From: Rhynochetos jubatus
Lineage: Eukaryota; Chordata; Aves; Eurypygiformes; Rhynochetidae
Length of the DNA: 64,000 bases
Assembly: GCA_027574665.1 (NCBI GenBank)
Contig: CM050664.1
Location: 17,262,774-17,326,773, forward strand
Direction: 5' to 3'
The position numbers and the translations under genes were made by a program. The stretch's first letter is position 1. The number at the start of each line of letters is the position of its first letter. Below are positions 36,484 to 49,000 of this stretch, one piece after another. The notes under the pieces were generated by a model. The model searched no databases, was not told where the DNA came from, and saw only the letters and a list, made by a program, of their open reading frames with translations.

Positions 36484-39212
36484 CCACGATTTTGTAGTAT
36501 CTCTGTCTCCATCCTAGTTAGGCGCTTCCTGCTCTCTGGCTCTTGCTCTGGCTCGCCTGGCGTGTCTATGCTCTTTCTTCTCCTCCACAATTCCCCAGGG
36601 ATTTCTTTTCAACATTTTTTTTTCTTTCCCCTTCCTGCATCTCTTCCACAGCAGCTTTTTCTTCCCTATTTCTTTATTCCTGAATTTCCTCTTCTCCAAA
36701 ACAGGCCCTTTTGCCCCAGAACTGGCTTTCCTCGTTCAGTTTTGTAGCAGGCGGCCGTGCCCACTCTCCTGCTGCCAGGAATCCCGAGGTGCGGGGATGC
36801 TCCTGGCTGGCCGGTTCCGAGGGCAGGGGCTGGGCAGGGGCATGGGTGACCCCAGCCTCAGCAGTGCCACCGTGGCTGTGTGCGGGTGCATGGTGGTGGC
36901 AGTCGGGCAGGGTCCAGACTGTGGAGGGGTGTTTCTGCTCCTCTCTGCTGACGGCGGAGCTGCCCCTTCCCTCTCCTCCCCAGCTCCTCTTCCACCATCT
37001 GATCTTAGCCCAGCTTTTCTCACACAGCAAATCTTTCGCTTTACCCTGTCAAGCCCTCTGTCCCCACATCCCCAGCCAAGCCTCCTTGTGCTCTGACATC
37101 CCTGTCTTCGCCCTCCACCCCAGCAGCACCCATCCCGCTTCCCCCCACCCCGAACACCCATATCCGTGTGCCAAACCAGGTCTGCTGAGCCACCCTGGGT
37201 CCAGGCTGTGATAACCAGCACTGCTGTCTCCTGCCCAGGCTTGAGGAAGAACATATGCAAGGTTTAATGATGACTCTCTAGTGAGTGTTTACTGAGCATG
37301 GGCAAAATATGATTTATTTCTTTAATTTCTTCCCTCGCACCAGCTGCAGTGCTGCCTGGCTGCAGGCAGCTCCCCGGTGCCTGCTGGAGGCACAGCTCGC
37401 CCTCCTGCTGCCCGCACATCCCGACCCAGCCAAAGCAGCGCGGGGCTGTGCTTCCCATGGGAGTAGTGCTAGAAACTGAACTTCTAAATAGACCATACAT
37501 ACACGGACACACATATATACCTGTATGGTCTCCCACTGCCCTGCAGGAGCTGGGTATTGCTGTACCTGCCTGTAACAAGTGGGTAAACTGAGGCACATGG
37601 TGTGAGTGCCAGGAGGGTCGTGTGATCATGCCACTGTTGGGAGACAGACTATGAGTTGGCTGTGCCTGTGGCTTGCCAGGTCATTTAATCCCCAGAGTAC
37701 CTTTTCAATGTTCTTTGGATTAAAATTGGTTTTCGGCAGTGACTGTCTCTTAACATGAGAAGATGTGGTTATGAAGCCCCAGCAAAGATCAGAGGCTTTA
37801 ACACAAACTGCTATTGAGGTTTTGGCCGTTGCTGGGGTGAACTGGGGTCTGGATGCAGGAACCTCTATCTCAGTTCAGTCTGTTCTTCCTCTGGCTTGCA
37901 CCTTGTCACCCTGCACGAATTTGTGTGTGCGTATTTATTTCGAAGTGACTCTCTCCCGCAGTGGATGGTGCTCAGCAGGCACCCGTGGTCAGTTGTGTTT
38001 GGGTGCTTTGCACTTGCCCCGAGCTCCTGCTGGATCAGAGGCTCCTGCATCCTCCCCGAGGTGTCTGGATTCCTCATGTCCCTAAAACGGGCAGGAGAGC
38101 AGTGAGTGACCAGGGTAACTGTGCAGCGGTGCCACTGCTGCTGAGTGGGCAGACTGGGGTTACTGGCCATCCTGCTCGGCAGGTGGGTTGTGAGGGCTTC
38201 TGTGAGACCGACTGTGGGAGCTGGGGACATGGGACCCTGTTTAGGGCACAAACCCTTCCTCAGGTCAGAGGCTGCCATCTTCAAAGCAGGGGGTAGCCGT
38301 GAGTTGGCACTGAGCGTTAACCCGGCAGGGCTGGTGCTGCTGGGCAGGGCCAGGAGCCCCAGCGGGGTTAAGGCAAGGGAAGGGGTGATGAGTCTGTGAG
38401 CTCCTGTGGCACAGTGGGAACAGGATAAAAAGGTCATTTATGGCTTACGTAGTATGGAGAGGTTTGCGGGGAGAGGAGCTGTGAACTTGTCATACCCTAT
38501 AAAAGAGGTTTCTGGCATGAGTGTGGTTGTGGCTGTGAATTCCCAGCTTTGCCCTTTGGATGGGGTTCTGGGCTTTTGTGGTGATCAAGCCTGAGAGTTC
38601 AGGGGGGGCGAGTGCTTTGTGAGGGTCACGGTGCTGGTGTCTCCGCCAGCATCAAACATGTCCCTCACTGCCATCAGGCCCCTGGGCTGTGCCTCTTGAG
38701 GATATGGCTGTACCCCGAGCCCTGGTACACGAGGCTTCTCCTGCAGCCACCCTGCGCTGCTCATCCCAGTGTCCAGCACCCACATCTTGCTATGGCTGGA
38801 CAGCATGGGTGTGCCTGCCAAATATTGTCCTGGGGGTTAGAAAAACCCACCAGTAACTGTAGGGACGGAGCATTAAAGGATCACTTTATCTTTACGGACA
38901 CAGGGCTTGCGCAAGACCTGGGCTGTTTCTAGGCTTTACCCTGCTTTTGGGGTGGCCACCCCCACCCCACAGACTTGCCCTTGCTGGGAAGGAGCTGGTG
39001 GGACTGGGGACCAGGGGAATACCTGTATCCTTGTTTTATAGGAACAGGTGGAAGTCATTTTGCTGCTCTCTGCCTGGTTGTTCTGGCTTGCCGCGCTGCC
39101 GGTGCGTGCAGGATGCTCATCTTCAGGCCGGAGAAAGCAGGGCTAGATAAACCTGCCTCTGAAGGGAGACGTTTCCATGGAAGTTGCCTCAAGGTTTGTC
39201 ATTGCCACTTAC
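36484..39212. other. Non-coding stretch; MIR-like fragment at 37575
   Basis: No gene is recognised. 36560-36720 is pyrimidine-rich on the + strand (TTTCTTTCCCCTTCC type). A MIR-like scrap lies at 37575-37640. Remaining sequence is GC-rich with overlapping open frames. Confidence 0.45.
37575..37640 (+). repeat. MIR-like SINE fragment
   Basis: The block AAGTGGGTAAACTGAGGCAC is followed by a poorly conserved stretch, resembling the 'gaaactgaggcac' core of MIR-type SINEs. It is short, so it could be coincidence. Confidence 0.35.
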
Positions 39213-39281
39213 CCTGGGGCAGCCAAGGAGGCCTGTAATTGTGGGGAGAGGCTGCTGATAGCTGGATAGAGTTCAGCTGCC
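39213..39281 (-). other. Candidate 69-nt coding exon (minus strand), unidentified
   Basis: On the minus strand a very long pyrimidine tract ending CTCCCCTCCCTCCCAG is followed by 69 nt and a consensus GTAAGT donor. One frame is open, beginning with the last base of a codon, encoding AAELYPAISSLSPQLQASLA then AP, and ending with two bases. The exon is symmetric and a multiple of three, as expected for a cassette exon. Its start phase fits the two-base end of the candidate at 57285. The polypyrimidine tract may be a simple repeat that merely imitates a splice signal. No family is recognised. Confidence 0.33.
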
Positions 39282-39285
39282 CTGG

Positions 39286-39361
39286 GAGGGAGGGGAGGAG
39301 GATGGGGAGGAGAAGGAGAGGGAAGAGGAGGAGGAGGAGGAGGACGAGGACAAGGAAGAAG
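39286..39361. repeat. Polypurine (GGA/GAG)n tract
   Basis: The + strand is almost pure purine for about 75 bp, built from GGA, GAG and GAAG units with two GAC interruptions. Such polypurine-polypyrimidine tracts can form triplex DNA. On the minus strand it would serve as the polypyrimidine tract of the adjoining candidate exon. Confidence 0.8.
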
Positions 39362-42300
39362 CAAGCGCCCCTGTGCAGCTCTGAGTATTACTGAGATGGT
39401 GAGTGATTTAATACCAGAACTAGGGGGTACCAAAGAGATTTGCTGGGAAAAAGCTAAAATGAATTCAAGGCAGCTCTTTCTCTCATGTGGTTCGTGAGGA
39501 TGCTGTGGATCTGGCTGTGATGAAGGCCAGAAGGGTAGATGGGCTCAGCGAGCAGCCTTGGGGTGCTGCTGGCCTATGCAGTGTGAAGTTGACCAGTGCC
39601 CACAGCCCTGCGTGTGGGACAACGTGCCGGAGAAGGGACCGTGCCAGAGGAGGTACCACTCCAGCGGGCATCACGGCAGCTGGCCCAGAGCCATCGCGGC
39701 TCCCTGTTCCGAGTTGCAGCTGCCAGGCAGGCTAGTGGTTTGGCCCCGTGTGTTACCCTGGTTTTGAAGGCTTCCCCATGCCCGCTGATCCAGAGGTAAG
39801 CAGGAGCCGGCAGGATGGGGTGAGTGCGAGGACACAGGCAGGAGCTCCAGGGTGGGGACCAGGGAGTAGGTGCGACATGGAAGGGCTGTGGGTGGCGGGA
39901 GGAGCGGCACAGCCCTGCCCAGCCCTGCAAGCACCAACAGCTTTCAGAGATGTGCAGTTTGCAGCATGTGTCATCTGCCACCCGAGCAGTTGCTGTGCTT
40001 CAGCACGGTCCTTCTGATATGCATCACCTGCCACGGGAGGATGCCCCGCGTGAACGTAAGAGTCGCTTTCTCGTGTGCGTGTTGCCTTGCGCCTGGATGC
40101 TGGGCTCGGGTTTTGCTGTAGACCAGGTAGACTCAGCACATCACCTTTCTCCCCAGGCTCCATGTCCACAGGGGCGTGAGGACCGTCACCACGCTGTCCC
40201 TCAAGTGACAGCACACTGCCACAAAGGTCCTTACCGGGGCTGGAGCCTCTCTGGGCACTCGTATTGCCCCAACGTCACAAAGGGACTTCTGAAGCTTGTT
40301 TGATTATGTATCGAAACCGGTTCACAGGTCCTGAGTGATGGAGGAGGGGGGACTGGATGGGTTTTAAAAGGGGCTGGGCAACAGCAGGTGTACTGGGTCT
40401 GGTGTTGGGCAGCTGAGGAGAGTTTGTTTGTAGCTCTGCCACGTGGCACCTCGTCAGAGCCTGTTCTGAAGATCTGTAAAAGAGGGATGCTGGAGCTGAG
40501 GGACTCTGCAGAGCCCTGGCTCTGGCCCACTGAGAAAAAGCATTATATTTTTATGAAATAAGGTGAGGTATTACACCGCCTGTGTTCTGTGCAAGAATTT
40601 ACTGAGGCTGTATCATGTCATAGCTATATGTTTTGCTCTGGTTTTGGTGTTTCAGATGACGGGGGATGCGATCCCTGCAGCAGCATGTTTGTTTAGGGCT
40701 CTGCTGTGCAGCGTTTTTCTGGCTTGATGGGGTGAAATCTTGTCTGCAGGCAGCGGTGTGGAGCACCCAGGACACCCTGTGGTAGCCCGGGGGCCGAAGG
40801 GTAGCGACACTGGACGGGGCTGGGGATGCCTCCTCTGCTCACTGCACATGGCTGCCACCGTCTTGGGATTTCCTGGCGCCTTACGTGGTGTGATGCATGA
40901 GTCCTGCCTGGCTCTGAGTCTGGCCCTTGAAATGCCATTTTCCAGAGGCCCCAAAAGGTAGGAATAAGTAAGAAGGCTGTCGCCGTGACAGCTGCTGGAG
41001 ATACCAGTCTCCCTCTGCACGGGTGTTGGGGTCGCTGGGCTCTGAGCAAGGCATTGGGCTGCTGCCCTGTCCCTGGGGCGTGCTGGGCCCCTCACCCCGG
41101 GCACAGAGGTGCTGCCCTGTCCCTGCTGCACGTTGGCATTGTGTGAGAGTCGCAGGTATTTGAGCAGCAGATGAAATCTCAAAGAAATTTGAAAGAGCTT
41201 CCAGGCATTGAAGGATTTATCCGTTTTTGTTTCTCAGTCTCACATCTCTAGGTGGAGTTCACGTATGCCATTATGTTGAATCCAGAAAGGGGTGGAAGGT
41301 GGATGCTCCCTCACGTGTGCTCTCTTTACTCTCTGTGCTGATAGCAGTAATGCCGATAAATCCAATTTTTGTTTTCTGTGTTCATTTGATCGGCTGCGCT
41401 AACGGCGTGTGTACCTCGTACAGCCCTACACCCCCGCGAGTGCTGTGTGGGCACGACGTCCATCGTCTTGCCACCAGTAAATGGCATTTGGGGAGCTAAA
41501 AGAAAACCAGAAAGGTTAGTTTGTTATTCTTTGTGATGTATGAAAGGGCTGTCAGCTCCATCCTGAAATCGTGAATCCCTGGGTATTCCTGGGGCGGGCC
41601 GAAGGAATGCATCCTGCAGTATTTTTTCACTTGGAACAACCGTTTGGCTCTTCTGGGTCTGAAAAGTTTAACTTTGGCTGAGTAACAAATTAATGCCGTC
41701 TCTTAGTCACTGTCTGGCTTGGGTGGAAGCGCTTAGCTGACCTGGTGTATCTGCGTGTCGTCGGGGGCTCAGCGGAGGTGGTGTCTTTGAGAGCAATTAT
41801 TTTCAGTATTTGAAATTATTTTTATTAGATTGGTAGAACTGGAGCAATTTCTTTTTCAGGCTTCCGCTTCAAGCCGGTGGCAAGGAGGCTCTGTGCCCCA
41901 GCACTTGACTGTCTTAAAAACTGCGGGTTGATCTGATAAGAGATGAGCTCTTGCCCTTTTGTCCTCATCTCTTTGCCTCCCGCTGTTGGCTGGGGGGTCT
42001 GCAGGACCGATGGGGAGGCGTGTGGGGTGCTGGGGGGCTCCCCGGGTCCCTGTGCTCCCGTTACTGCCGAACTGGAACAGGGACTTGGAAAGATGCCCGC
42101 TGAACTTGATATATGGTTTGTTTAGTTTAGGCGAGGAGCTGATACTCCCCTGGCTTGCACCGGGGCATCTCCACGTGCTTCAGGCTGAGAGGACCCTGCC
42201 TGGCTCCAGCCTTCGCAGCCCCACGGAGCTGCCCCTAAACCATCCCCGCTCCTCCGCTGCTCAGGCGAGCGCGTGCGGGATGGGCTGGCAAGCCGATCAG

Positions 42301-42595
42301 AAGCAGGGTTAATTTAAAAAACCCCAACGCAGAGCTGTTTGTCTAGTGCCGGCCAAGAAACGTGACACCGAACAAATAGTAGGAAATAAAACAAAAAGTA
42401 TAATTCACGTTGGATCTGGAAACGGCCTTTTAGTTTGCAGAATCTACGACGTCTGCATGCAGAAATCTTAATTTCAGATCCGGTCTTTCGATGCAAATGT
42501 CACTTTAAACAGATATTCCTGTGTGCACGTTCTGGTGCCTTTTGCCATGTCGTTAATGGATTGCTTGTTCTGTGAGTACATTCTTGTCTCATTTT
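39362..42595. other. Non-coding stretch, no gene recognised
   Basis: No gene is recognised. A + strand segment 39720-39795 lies between a fair acceptor (CTGTTCCGAGTTGCAG) and a GTAAGC donor and is open in one frame, but the peptide (ARQASGLAPCVTLVLKASPC) is unconvincing. At 40159 a good acceptor (CATCACCTTTCTCCCCAG) precedes an open frame running to a stop at 40303. A 15-bp direct repeat (GCTGCCCTGTCCCTG) occurs near 41060 and 41112. Confidence 0.4.
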
Positions 42596-42599
42596 GTAT

Positions 42600-43080
42600 C
42601 CCCATACGTTAAATTGATAGTTTGGGGGATTACTGCTTGTTCCAAGATTACATGGGTGGAGTCCCCTTTATATGGCCATGCTGGTATGTAGTGAATTTGA
42701 ATTGGCGCAGCAGAAAACTTGAAAATTTGGAACAGATAACTGTCTCCTATCTTTATATGGGAACATCAGAGTTTCTAGCTTTATTCTGGGGTTCTTGCCA
42801 TTCCAAATATAATTTATTCTTTTACATAACTGTTTTCATATGATCCACTCTTCAGAGTGGATAATGGTTTGGGGAGGAATATAATAATTTTTTTTTTCCC
42901 CTCCAAGGCTGTCTTCCCAATTAATGAGATTGAGAACACGTTCCAAAAATCTATTTTTCCCCTCCGGGCTTTTTCTGATGTACTCAATTTATTCTGTAGT
43001 GTGTCTTGCGCTTCCTTTATGGAGCTTGATGCCTAAATATTTTGTGGTGGTTGGCTGGCTGGAGCCCATGTAAATACTTA
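42600..43080 (-). pseudogene. Degenerate L1-clade LINE ORF2 fragment
   Basis: On the minus strand this AT-rich block decodes, in pieces separated by stops and frame shifts, to the region that follows the reverse transcriptase core of L1-superfamily LINEs. KYLGIKLHK is readable at 43017-43043. An uninterrupted stretch at 42719-42823 contains NYIWNGKNPRIKLETLMFP, then YKDRR and SVPNFQ. The order and spacing match the L1/Tx1-type pattern (KYLGI, then a W-NGK-PRIK block, then a VPNF block). The element is heavily mutated and cannot be active. L1-clade copies are rare in birds and commoner in other reptiles, so this is a useful clue about the host or about an old insertion. Ends are approximate. 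Confidence 0.75.
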
Positions 43081-46005
43081 GCGTACTGATGCGGTCTCCC
43101 GGCAAGCCTGGGCAGCAGGGCCAGGTCTGGCCGTCCTGGTCCCTTTCCCTCCAGGAAGGTGGGCTCAGGGACTGGGTAAATGTGTTGTCCCCCCCCCGAC
43201 ATGTACTGACCCGAACCTTGCTGCCAGTGAGGGTTGGCTTTATGGGGGATGCTGCTTGCTTTTGGGGGAATGGAGAGGTATCCTTGTCCCCCTTCTCCTT
43301 TTTACTGTCCTGTCTGGATGAGAAGGGGGTGGCCTGGAGTGAACCTCCAGCCTCGGGGTGACAAGGAAAGGATATTCCTAGAGAAGTGTGTGAAGCTCAA
43401 GGGACTTTTCCTACTTAAAGCCTCACCCGTGATGTACAGCAGTAAATGTATTTGTACGTTTTTCTCTGCTTAAACAGTTTGCTGGACATACACATTTCTT
43501 ACAAACACCTCCAGGTGAGCAGACCCAGGCTTTCTGCCTGCTCTGCCCTCCGTGGTCAGCATTGCCTTCTGAAGATGCTCATTTTCCAGCTTTCTCTGGG
43601 AGTGCTGTGGGATGCAAATTCAGCCTCAAACACCTGACTTGGGAAGAGTGGTTCCAGTGTGGGCTTCAGTGCCTCGGGGTTGTTCTCCCGTGGGCTCTCA
43701 GGGCATCTGGGCTCTCCCAGGGCAGTTTGTGCTCTCTCTTTCCTTCCCCTGGCTCTTCTGAACTCCGTTTTGTACCCCGTGGCAATGCGAGAGGGATGTC
43801 TGGCAGAGCTGACAGCCACTGCAGGTGGGCAGGCGAGAAGGATGAGGCTCAAGTGTGGGGCTGGTGTCCCTGGAGTCTGCGGAGGGACAGGGGCTGCGTG
43901 GCGGCAAGGACTGGAGGAGCACGGCTGTTAGCGTTATCTCCCAAAAGCCAGTAGCGTATTAATTTTGGAAAGCCTTACAGTTCCAGAACGGGTTGGCTGA
44001 TAGGCTTCAAAGCCCTGTTTATAAAAGAACTTCTTTTGGTTTGAGACTAAACATGAATTTTTAGACCTAGAGGAGTTATCTTGAGTCGTTGGCAGTGGGA
44101 AAGGGGTGCTCAGCACAGATCCTTATGTGTCAGCCCGGGTGCTGTTGTAGTGCTCGCTCTCTTCAAGCAATGGTTTTGCTCCATAAGGTGTCTGTATAAA
44201 TCTCAGCTTCTTACTCACCATCTCTGCTCCTCCTGAGTCCCATCTGCTCCCTTTCCTGACCAGAACTGAAGGAGCGCATTGTAGCCTCACGTGCCCCCCA
44301 GAGCCATCAGCTCCCCAGGGACGAGCAATGCAGAAGTGGGTTTCCTGGTGCTAGGGCTCGCTGCTGGCCACCGAGGAGGAGGATGGTGAGGAAGGGGCCA
44401 GCTGCGAGGACCATCCTTACTTTGCAGTGGGCGTGTTGTTCTGTAAGCAGCTCTGCTCTTCCTCTGAGGTCTCGGTTAAGAGCATATCGCGGTTGCGTTT
44501 GCACCGTGTGTGGTGGACGGGCACGGAGCTGGCTTTGTCAACCGGTTTTCCAGGAGTAGGGGAGATTTGTATTTATGTCGTTTGGCTCCGATGATGTATA
44601 ACCTCAGGGAGCCACTTTTTGGGCCAAAAGAACAAGAGACCTGCTCTCCGATGGTGTTTCCAGCTGTGGTCGGATGATGTCCTGTGCAAGGGCAGGGTTT
44701 TATTCGGTCCCCTGCTGACAGCCCCTTTCATGTTCCTGTAGGTCGTGCGTGCGTGGTGGTTGTTAATAGCTCATGGGTGGGTGACCAGCCAAGTTGGCCA
44801 GGTCCCTGCTCCAGATGGATCCTCTCCCTCTTCCAGGTGTGTTACCAAAGGAGTGACTCCATGGCAAAGGGATGTTTCCGATGGTGCTGTGCTGCAGTGG
44901 GCCTGGTCCTGCTCACTGGGGCAAAGGCATTGCTGCCTGTGTACTGCCTGGGCAGGGGTCTGCAGTCCCAGGCTCTCCTGTGGGGTAGCAAACCACAGGC
45001 AGTTGGGTGGGGGGACCCCGCTGTGGAGACCCTCACGCTGTGGTCCAGTTCTGTCTGGTGGGTTGTCCTTACCAAGGGGACGAGGCTGCCTGAGGACAGG
45101 GGTATGTACCTACACAGCTGGGTCCTTGTGACTGAGGGTTAGCCCACACGCAGTTCCAGGGGGGACAGAGGGAGAAAACAAGGGAGATGCAGAGCTCTGT
45201 CCTAGGAAAGGTGAACCAGCTGGTCAGACAGCAACTGGACTTTGGATGGTACGGGCCACACTCAGCCTGCTCCTGCAGGACGGGATGAAGGGTGACTGGG
45301 GTGGTGGGTGCCAAGCTTGCTCCCTGCCACGGCACTCCTGGGGGGTCAGAGCTCTTGGACACCACCTGAAGTTCTCTCCTGGAGACGCTCATCCTTGTGG
45401 TGTCCACCAGTTCTGCTGGATGCTTCAGGAGAATGGCCTTTCCCAGCCCAAGGTGCAGCGCAGGGTCCTGTGCATCCCGGGAGGCTGCAGCTGACTGAAC
45501 GGGGCATGCGACGGGGCGTGTGCCCGCTCGTTTGCTGCCCGCACTATAATTAGCTGTGGGTTGGCGGGCAGAGCTGCTGTCAGGCTGCCTGACACCCAAC
45601 CAGGCTGCGGGGCTGGCAATGCAGCATGTGAAGTACATGCTGGAGGACAGGGTGTAATTAACTGCAGGCCCTTGGAGCTGAGAGCTGACTACTCGGCTTC
45701 TAGCCTTTTTTCTTGCCTTTTTTTTTTCTTTTCTTTCAATGATGAAATATATAACTTCACCTACAAACCAGTATAAACATGTCTGAGCTGGTATGACCAG
45801 AGATTTAAAAAAAAAAAAACCCAAAATATTTGAAAATACCAGGCAGTGAATGAATGCAACGTTAAGATCAGACAGCTGACACCCCCTTAAATGTGGCCAA
45901 ATCAAAGAAAAAAGAGGTTCTAGCGGCAACACGAGCTTGGCCGTGCTGCACCCCCTGCGCGTGCCGTGCTCAGGGCGTCACACTATAAATAGCAGCATAT
46001 TCAGC
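43081..46005. other. Non-coding stretch, no gene recognised
   Basis: No gene is recognised. A minus-strand candidate of 47 nt near 44217-44263 sits between CTCCTTCAG and GTGAGT but is open in all three frames, so it is uninformative. T-rich (45704-45738) and A-rich (45807-45819) runs lie inside a long minus-strand open frame (45069-45932) that I regard as non-coding. Confidence 0.4.
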
Positions 46006-46017
46006 TGCACATCTCAG

Positions 46018-46080
46018 CCCTGATTCTGCAAACACTTAAGCCCAAGCACAGCTCTTTCTCAACGCGCTTAAAGTTGCAGT
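46018..46080. repeat. Possible old palindromic interspersed repeat
   Basis: The text CCTGATTCTGCAAACACTTA, then AGCCCAAGCAC, and 20 bp later CGCTTAAAGTTGCAG resembles a family of old palindromic repeats in amniotes built around a 'gattctgcaaacacttaagcac' and 'gcttaaagtta' pattern. It is a short diverged fragment recognised by eye only. An alternative is a conserved non-coding element derived from it. Confidence 0.3.
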
Positions 46081-49000
46081 AATAGTTTGCAGGCTGTAAT
46101 CAAGAAAGAGAAATAAAAAGGAGGTAGAAAACAGCGCGGGCAGCACAATGTTGGTACTGGCTGTCAGTGCACGTACAGCCTGGGTGTCTGCTGCTCCTCC
46201 CTTGCAGCTCCTGTGCCCTTCCCCACCTAATTAAGGATTTGATTAATGAAAACACAGAGGGAGGGTGCCCATGCCTGTGTGTGCGTGTCACCCTGGAGTT
46301 TACAAGCTCCGGTGGTTTTGCCAGCAATTTGACAAGTTCTTTTATCCAGAGAAGCTCCGATGAGCAGCAAGTGCAGGGCTCGGTCTGTGCCAGCCCTCAG
46401 CGCGGCTCAGGGAGGTCCTTCTAGCAAGAGAAAGTTTGCAATAGAGAGGCTGTATGTGCGTGCACGAGTGTACGTACATAAATTAATTTTTACAGGTATG
46501 TAGCAGTGCAGTGGAAGTCGAGAAAACAAAGTTTCCTGGATGAGCTGTCGGTAAACAAATGCTTTGAAGTTCGGATCTGCCTTAGCGTGGTGTGAGCTGC
46601 AAGGGGGTTGTGGGTGAGAAGCCCCTGTTGGCGTGGGGAACGCGGCCTGGGGAGAGGCTTGGCTGGGAAGGCAGGGGCGGGTGGAGGCTGGGGGAGATGC
46701 TGAAGGGGTGGGAAGGCACGGTGGCCGGGGAGTGAAAGATTAGTGCAAAGGGACCTGTTTACTGGGGGTGTTGGCTGGTAGGTGCTCATGAGCAGACTTG
46801 CTTTTTGTCCTGGTAGGAAGACAGGCTCGGGGAGAGAGCCTGTCCTCATTACCCTGGCTGACAAGGAACCCACAGTCGGTTGCGAGGGTTCGTGCGGCCA
46901 GGGCTTGGCTCCGTTCCGTCTTGGTCTGGACACGCACAGCTCTGTGCTTCTGCGTGCAGTGCACCTGCAAGGGTGCGCTCCGAGGAGGAAGAGGAAGCAG
47001 AGCTTAATGATGATGGGAAGTTTGGCAGTGCTCTGGCTTGGCCCGACCCTCGTGAATGTAACCTGTCGGCAGGGTCAGGGTGGGTGCAGAGACGTGGAGC
47101 AAGGGGCCGGTAACGGGGCTGCTCTCCAGGAGTACCCATCTCATCGCTTTCCTGGGGGTCACATATAGGTTTGGTGAATTATAAGGCCTGTTTTCCGAAG
47201 AACCAGGTTTACATTTGTATTTCAGCACCAAAGTCTCCCCTCCTGGGTCCCGGACATGGGGGTTGGATGAGCAAACAGAGAAGAGCAGTCAGTCCCTGGT
47301 GAGATGAGATGCTGGAGTGTGGGTGTCCACCTGCTCGCAGGAGACTGTCTCGACTTGGAGAGGTGGTGGGGTCAGGGTGGCATCTGAGCACACTGGTGTC
47401 AGGATGCGCCAGCCAGGGAAGATGGTGAAACATGGGAGCCCTTCCCGGGTGGGTCTGTGGTGCCTGCAGTGGTGAGAGCTGCTTGGAGGGCACCACGAGC
47501 TCTTCCGGCTCCCAGGTGTGGGTTGAGCTGCTCTGCAAGTGGCTGCAATGATCATGTCTGTTCCCTGGTTTACCTCGGAGTACCTCACGTGTACAGCCAC
47601 GTTTCCCTTCTTCTTCTCCTCTTCTTCCCTACATGGTCCAAAGGCACTTCTCTCTAGTTTTCAGTATGTTTTTCCCCTTCCACTGGACTCAAAACCTGAC
47701 TTGGACTTGCATCAACGCCCTATATGCGTGCACAGGGTCAGCGCTGTTTGCAGGCGAGTGTGATAGCTGGTTCAGACTCCCGCTCCAGACCTGGGCTGGG
47801 ATGAGCTAGCCACTGAAGAATGAACGTGTTAGAGCCATTGGCATCCTCCCCTGGCTGGGTCAGGTCTGCAGGGAATCGACTGCTCCCTCCTTGGTGCCTT
47901 TGTAGTTGAGGCAGGATCACGACAGCGGTGGGCTGGGGAAAGGCTGGCGGCTCACATGTACACCCAATGGTCCACCGGCTTCAGCTCTGTCAAAATGTCA
48001 TCCTCCAAGAGACCAGGGCCCTTTCTGAGGCTCAGTGGCACTTCCTCCTTCCCTTGACCCAGGCCCATCTCCTCATCTGAGCAAGCTGCCTGGGCCTGAC
48101 CATTCCCCTGCCACCAGATTTTGTTCTGCCTTGTGACCGACCCTTTCTTAATCAGCCCAGTTCCCTGTTCCTTAACCGCCCTCTGTGCCGGCACGCAGGC
48201 GAGGATCTCTCCAGTCAGGCTTGCCTTTCAAGGTGGCCTGGAGCCTCCCTCATGGGCGTGAGCTGGTTTGCAGCACTGCCACATTGAAGGGCAGGAGTTA
48301 TCGCTCTGATTTTCAGCTGGACAATCTGGTTTATCCAGCCTGAAATTCAGGATTGAGGGTTCACCTGGCTTCACATTCAGGTTTTGGGGAGACTTGGGGT
48401 TGTATTAGCCCAGGGCCCTGGCAGTGCTAAGGCAGGGCTGTTTTGAGGGGTTCGGTGCTGGGAGCAGGTGGCAGTGGCAAGTAGGATGGGTGCCAGAGCC
48501 AGTGGTGGGAAGCTGGTGTCCTTGGGAGAGGAGACAGCACTCCCACAGCTCTTTGGTTTCTTGGCTGAGCCCGTGTCAGAGGCCGGTGGCTGGAGGGAGA
48601 CGGGGGTGCATGGTTCACCGAGTCCTAGCATGCTCCGGGTGGGTTGGCCCTTGCTCAGAGGGATGCTGTGGCAAGGGGAATAGTATCTCCTTCCTTCTCC
48701 TTCCAAACAACCCTCTCGCATCCCAGGCTCTGAATTTTACTCCCCTCCGACAGTCAGGCATCAACTCCCGATTACTCATAAATGCAGCATGTTGCGGATA
48801 CACAGAGCTTGACGAACGGCTGTGCCTGAAAGCACGAACTGCAAGGATCCAGAGACGAGAAGCCGGGATGTGGGGCGGGTGCCAAGCTCTGGAGCCTCAG
48901 TCCCCCCACCCTGAGCTGCCCTGGGGGCCAAGCGCCTGCAGCCCCTGCCCGCATCCTGCGGGAATCCATCCAGCCTGGCTCGGACACCTAGCTCGGGGCT

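Noticed and set aside
39558..39767. Cys-rich plus-strand frame (QCPQPCVWDNVPEKGPCQRR) that hints at an EGF-like module
   Set aside because: Cysteine spacing does not complete an EGF, VWC or similar module, and no splice acceptor frames it.
45069..45932. 287-codon open frame on the minus strand
   Set aside because: Includes translated homopolymer runs (FFFF, KKK) from simple A/T tracts and has no domain; not a credible protein.
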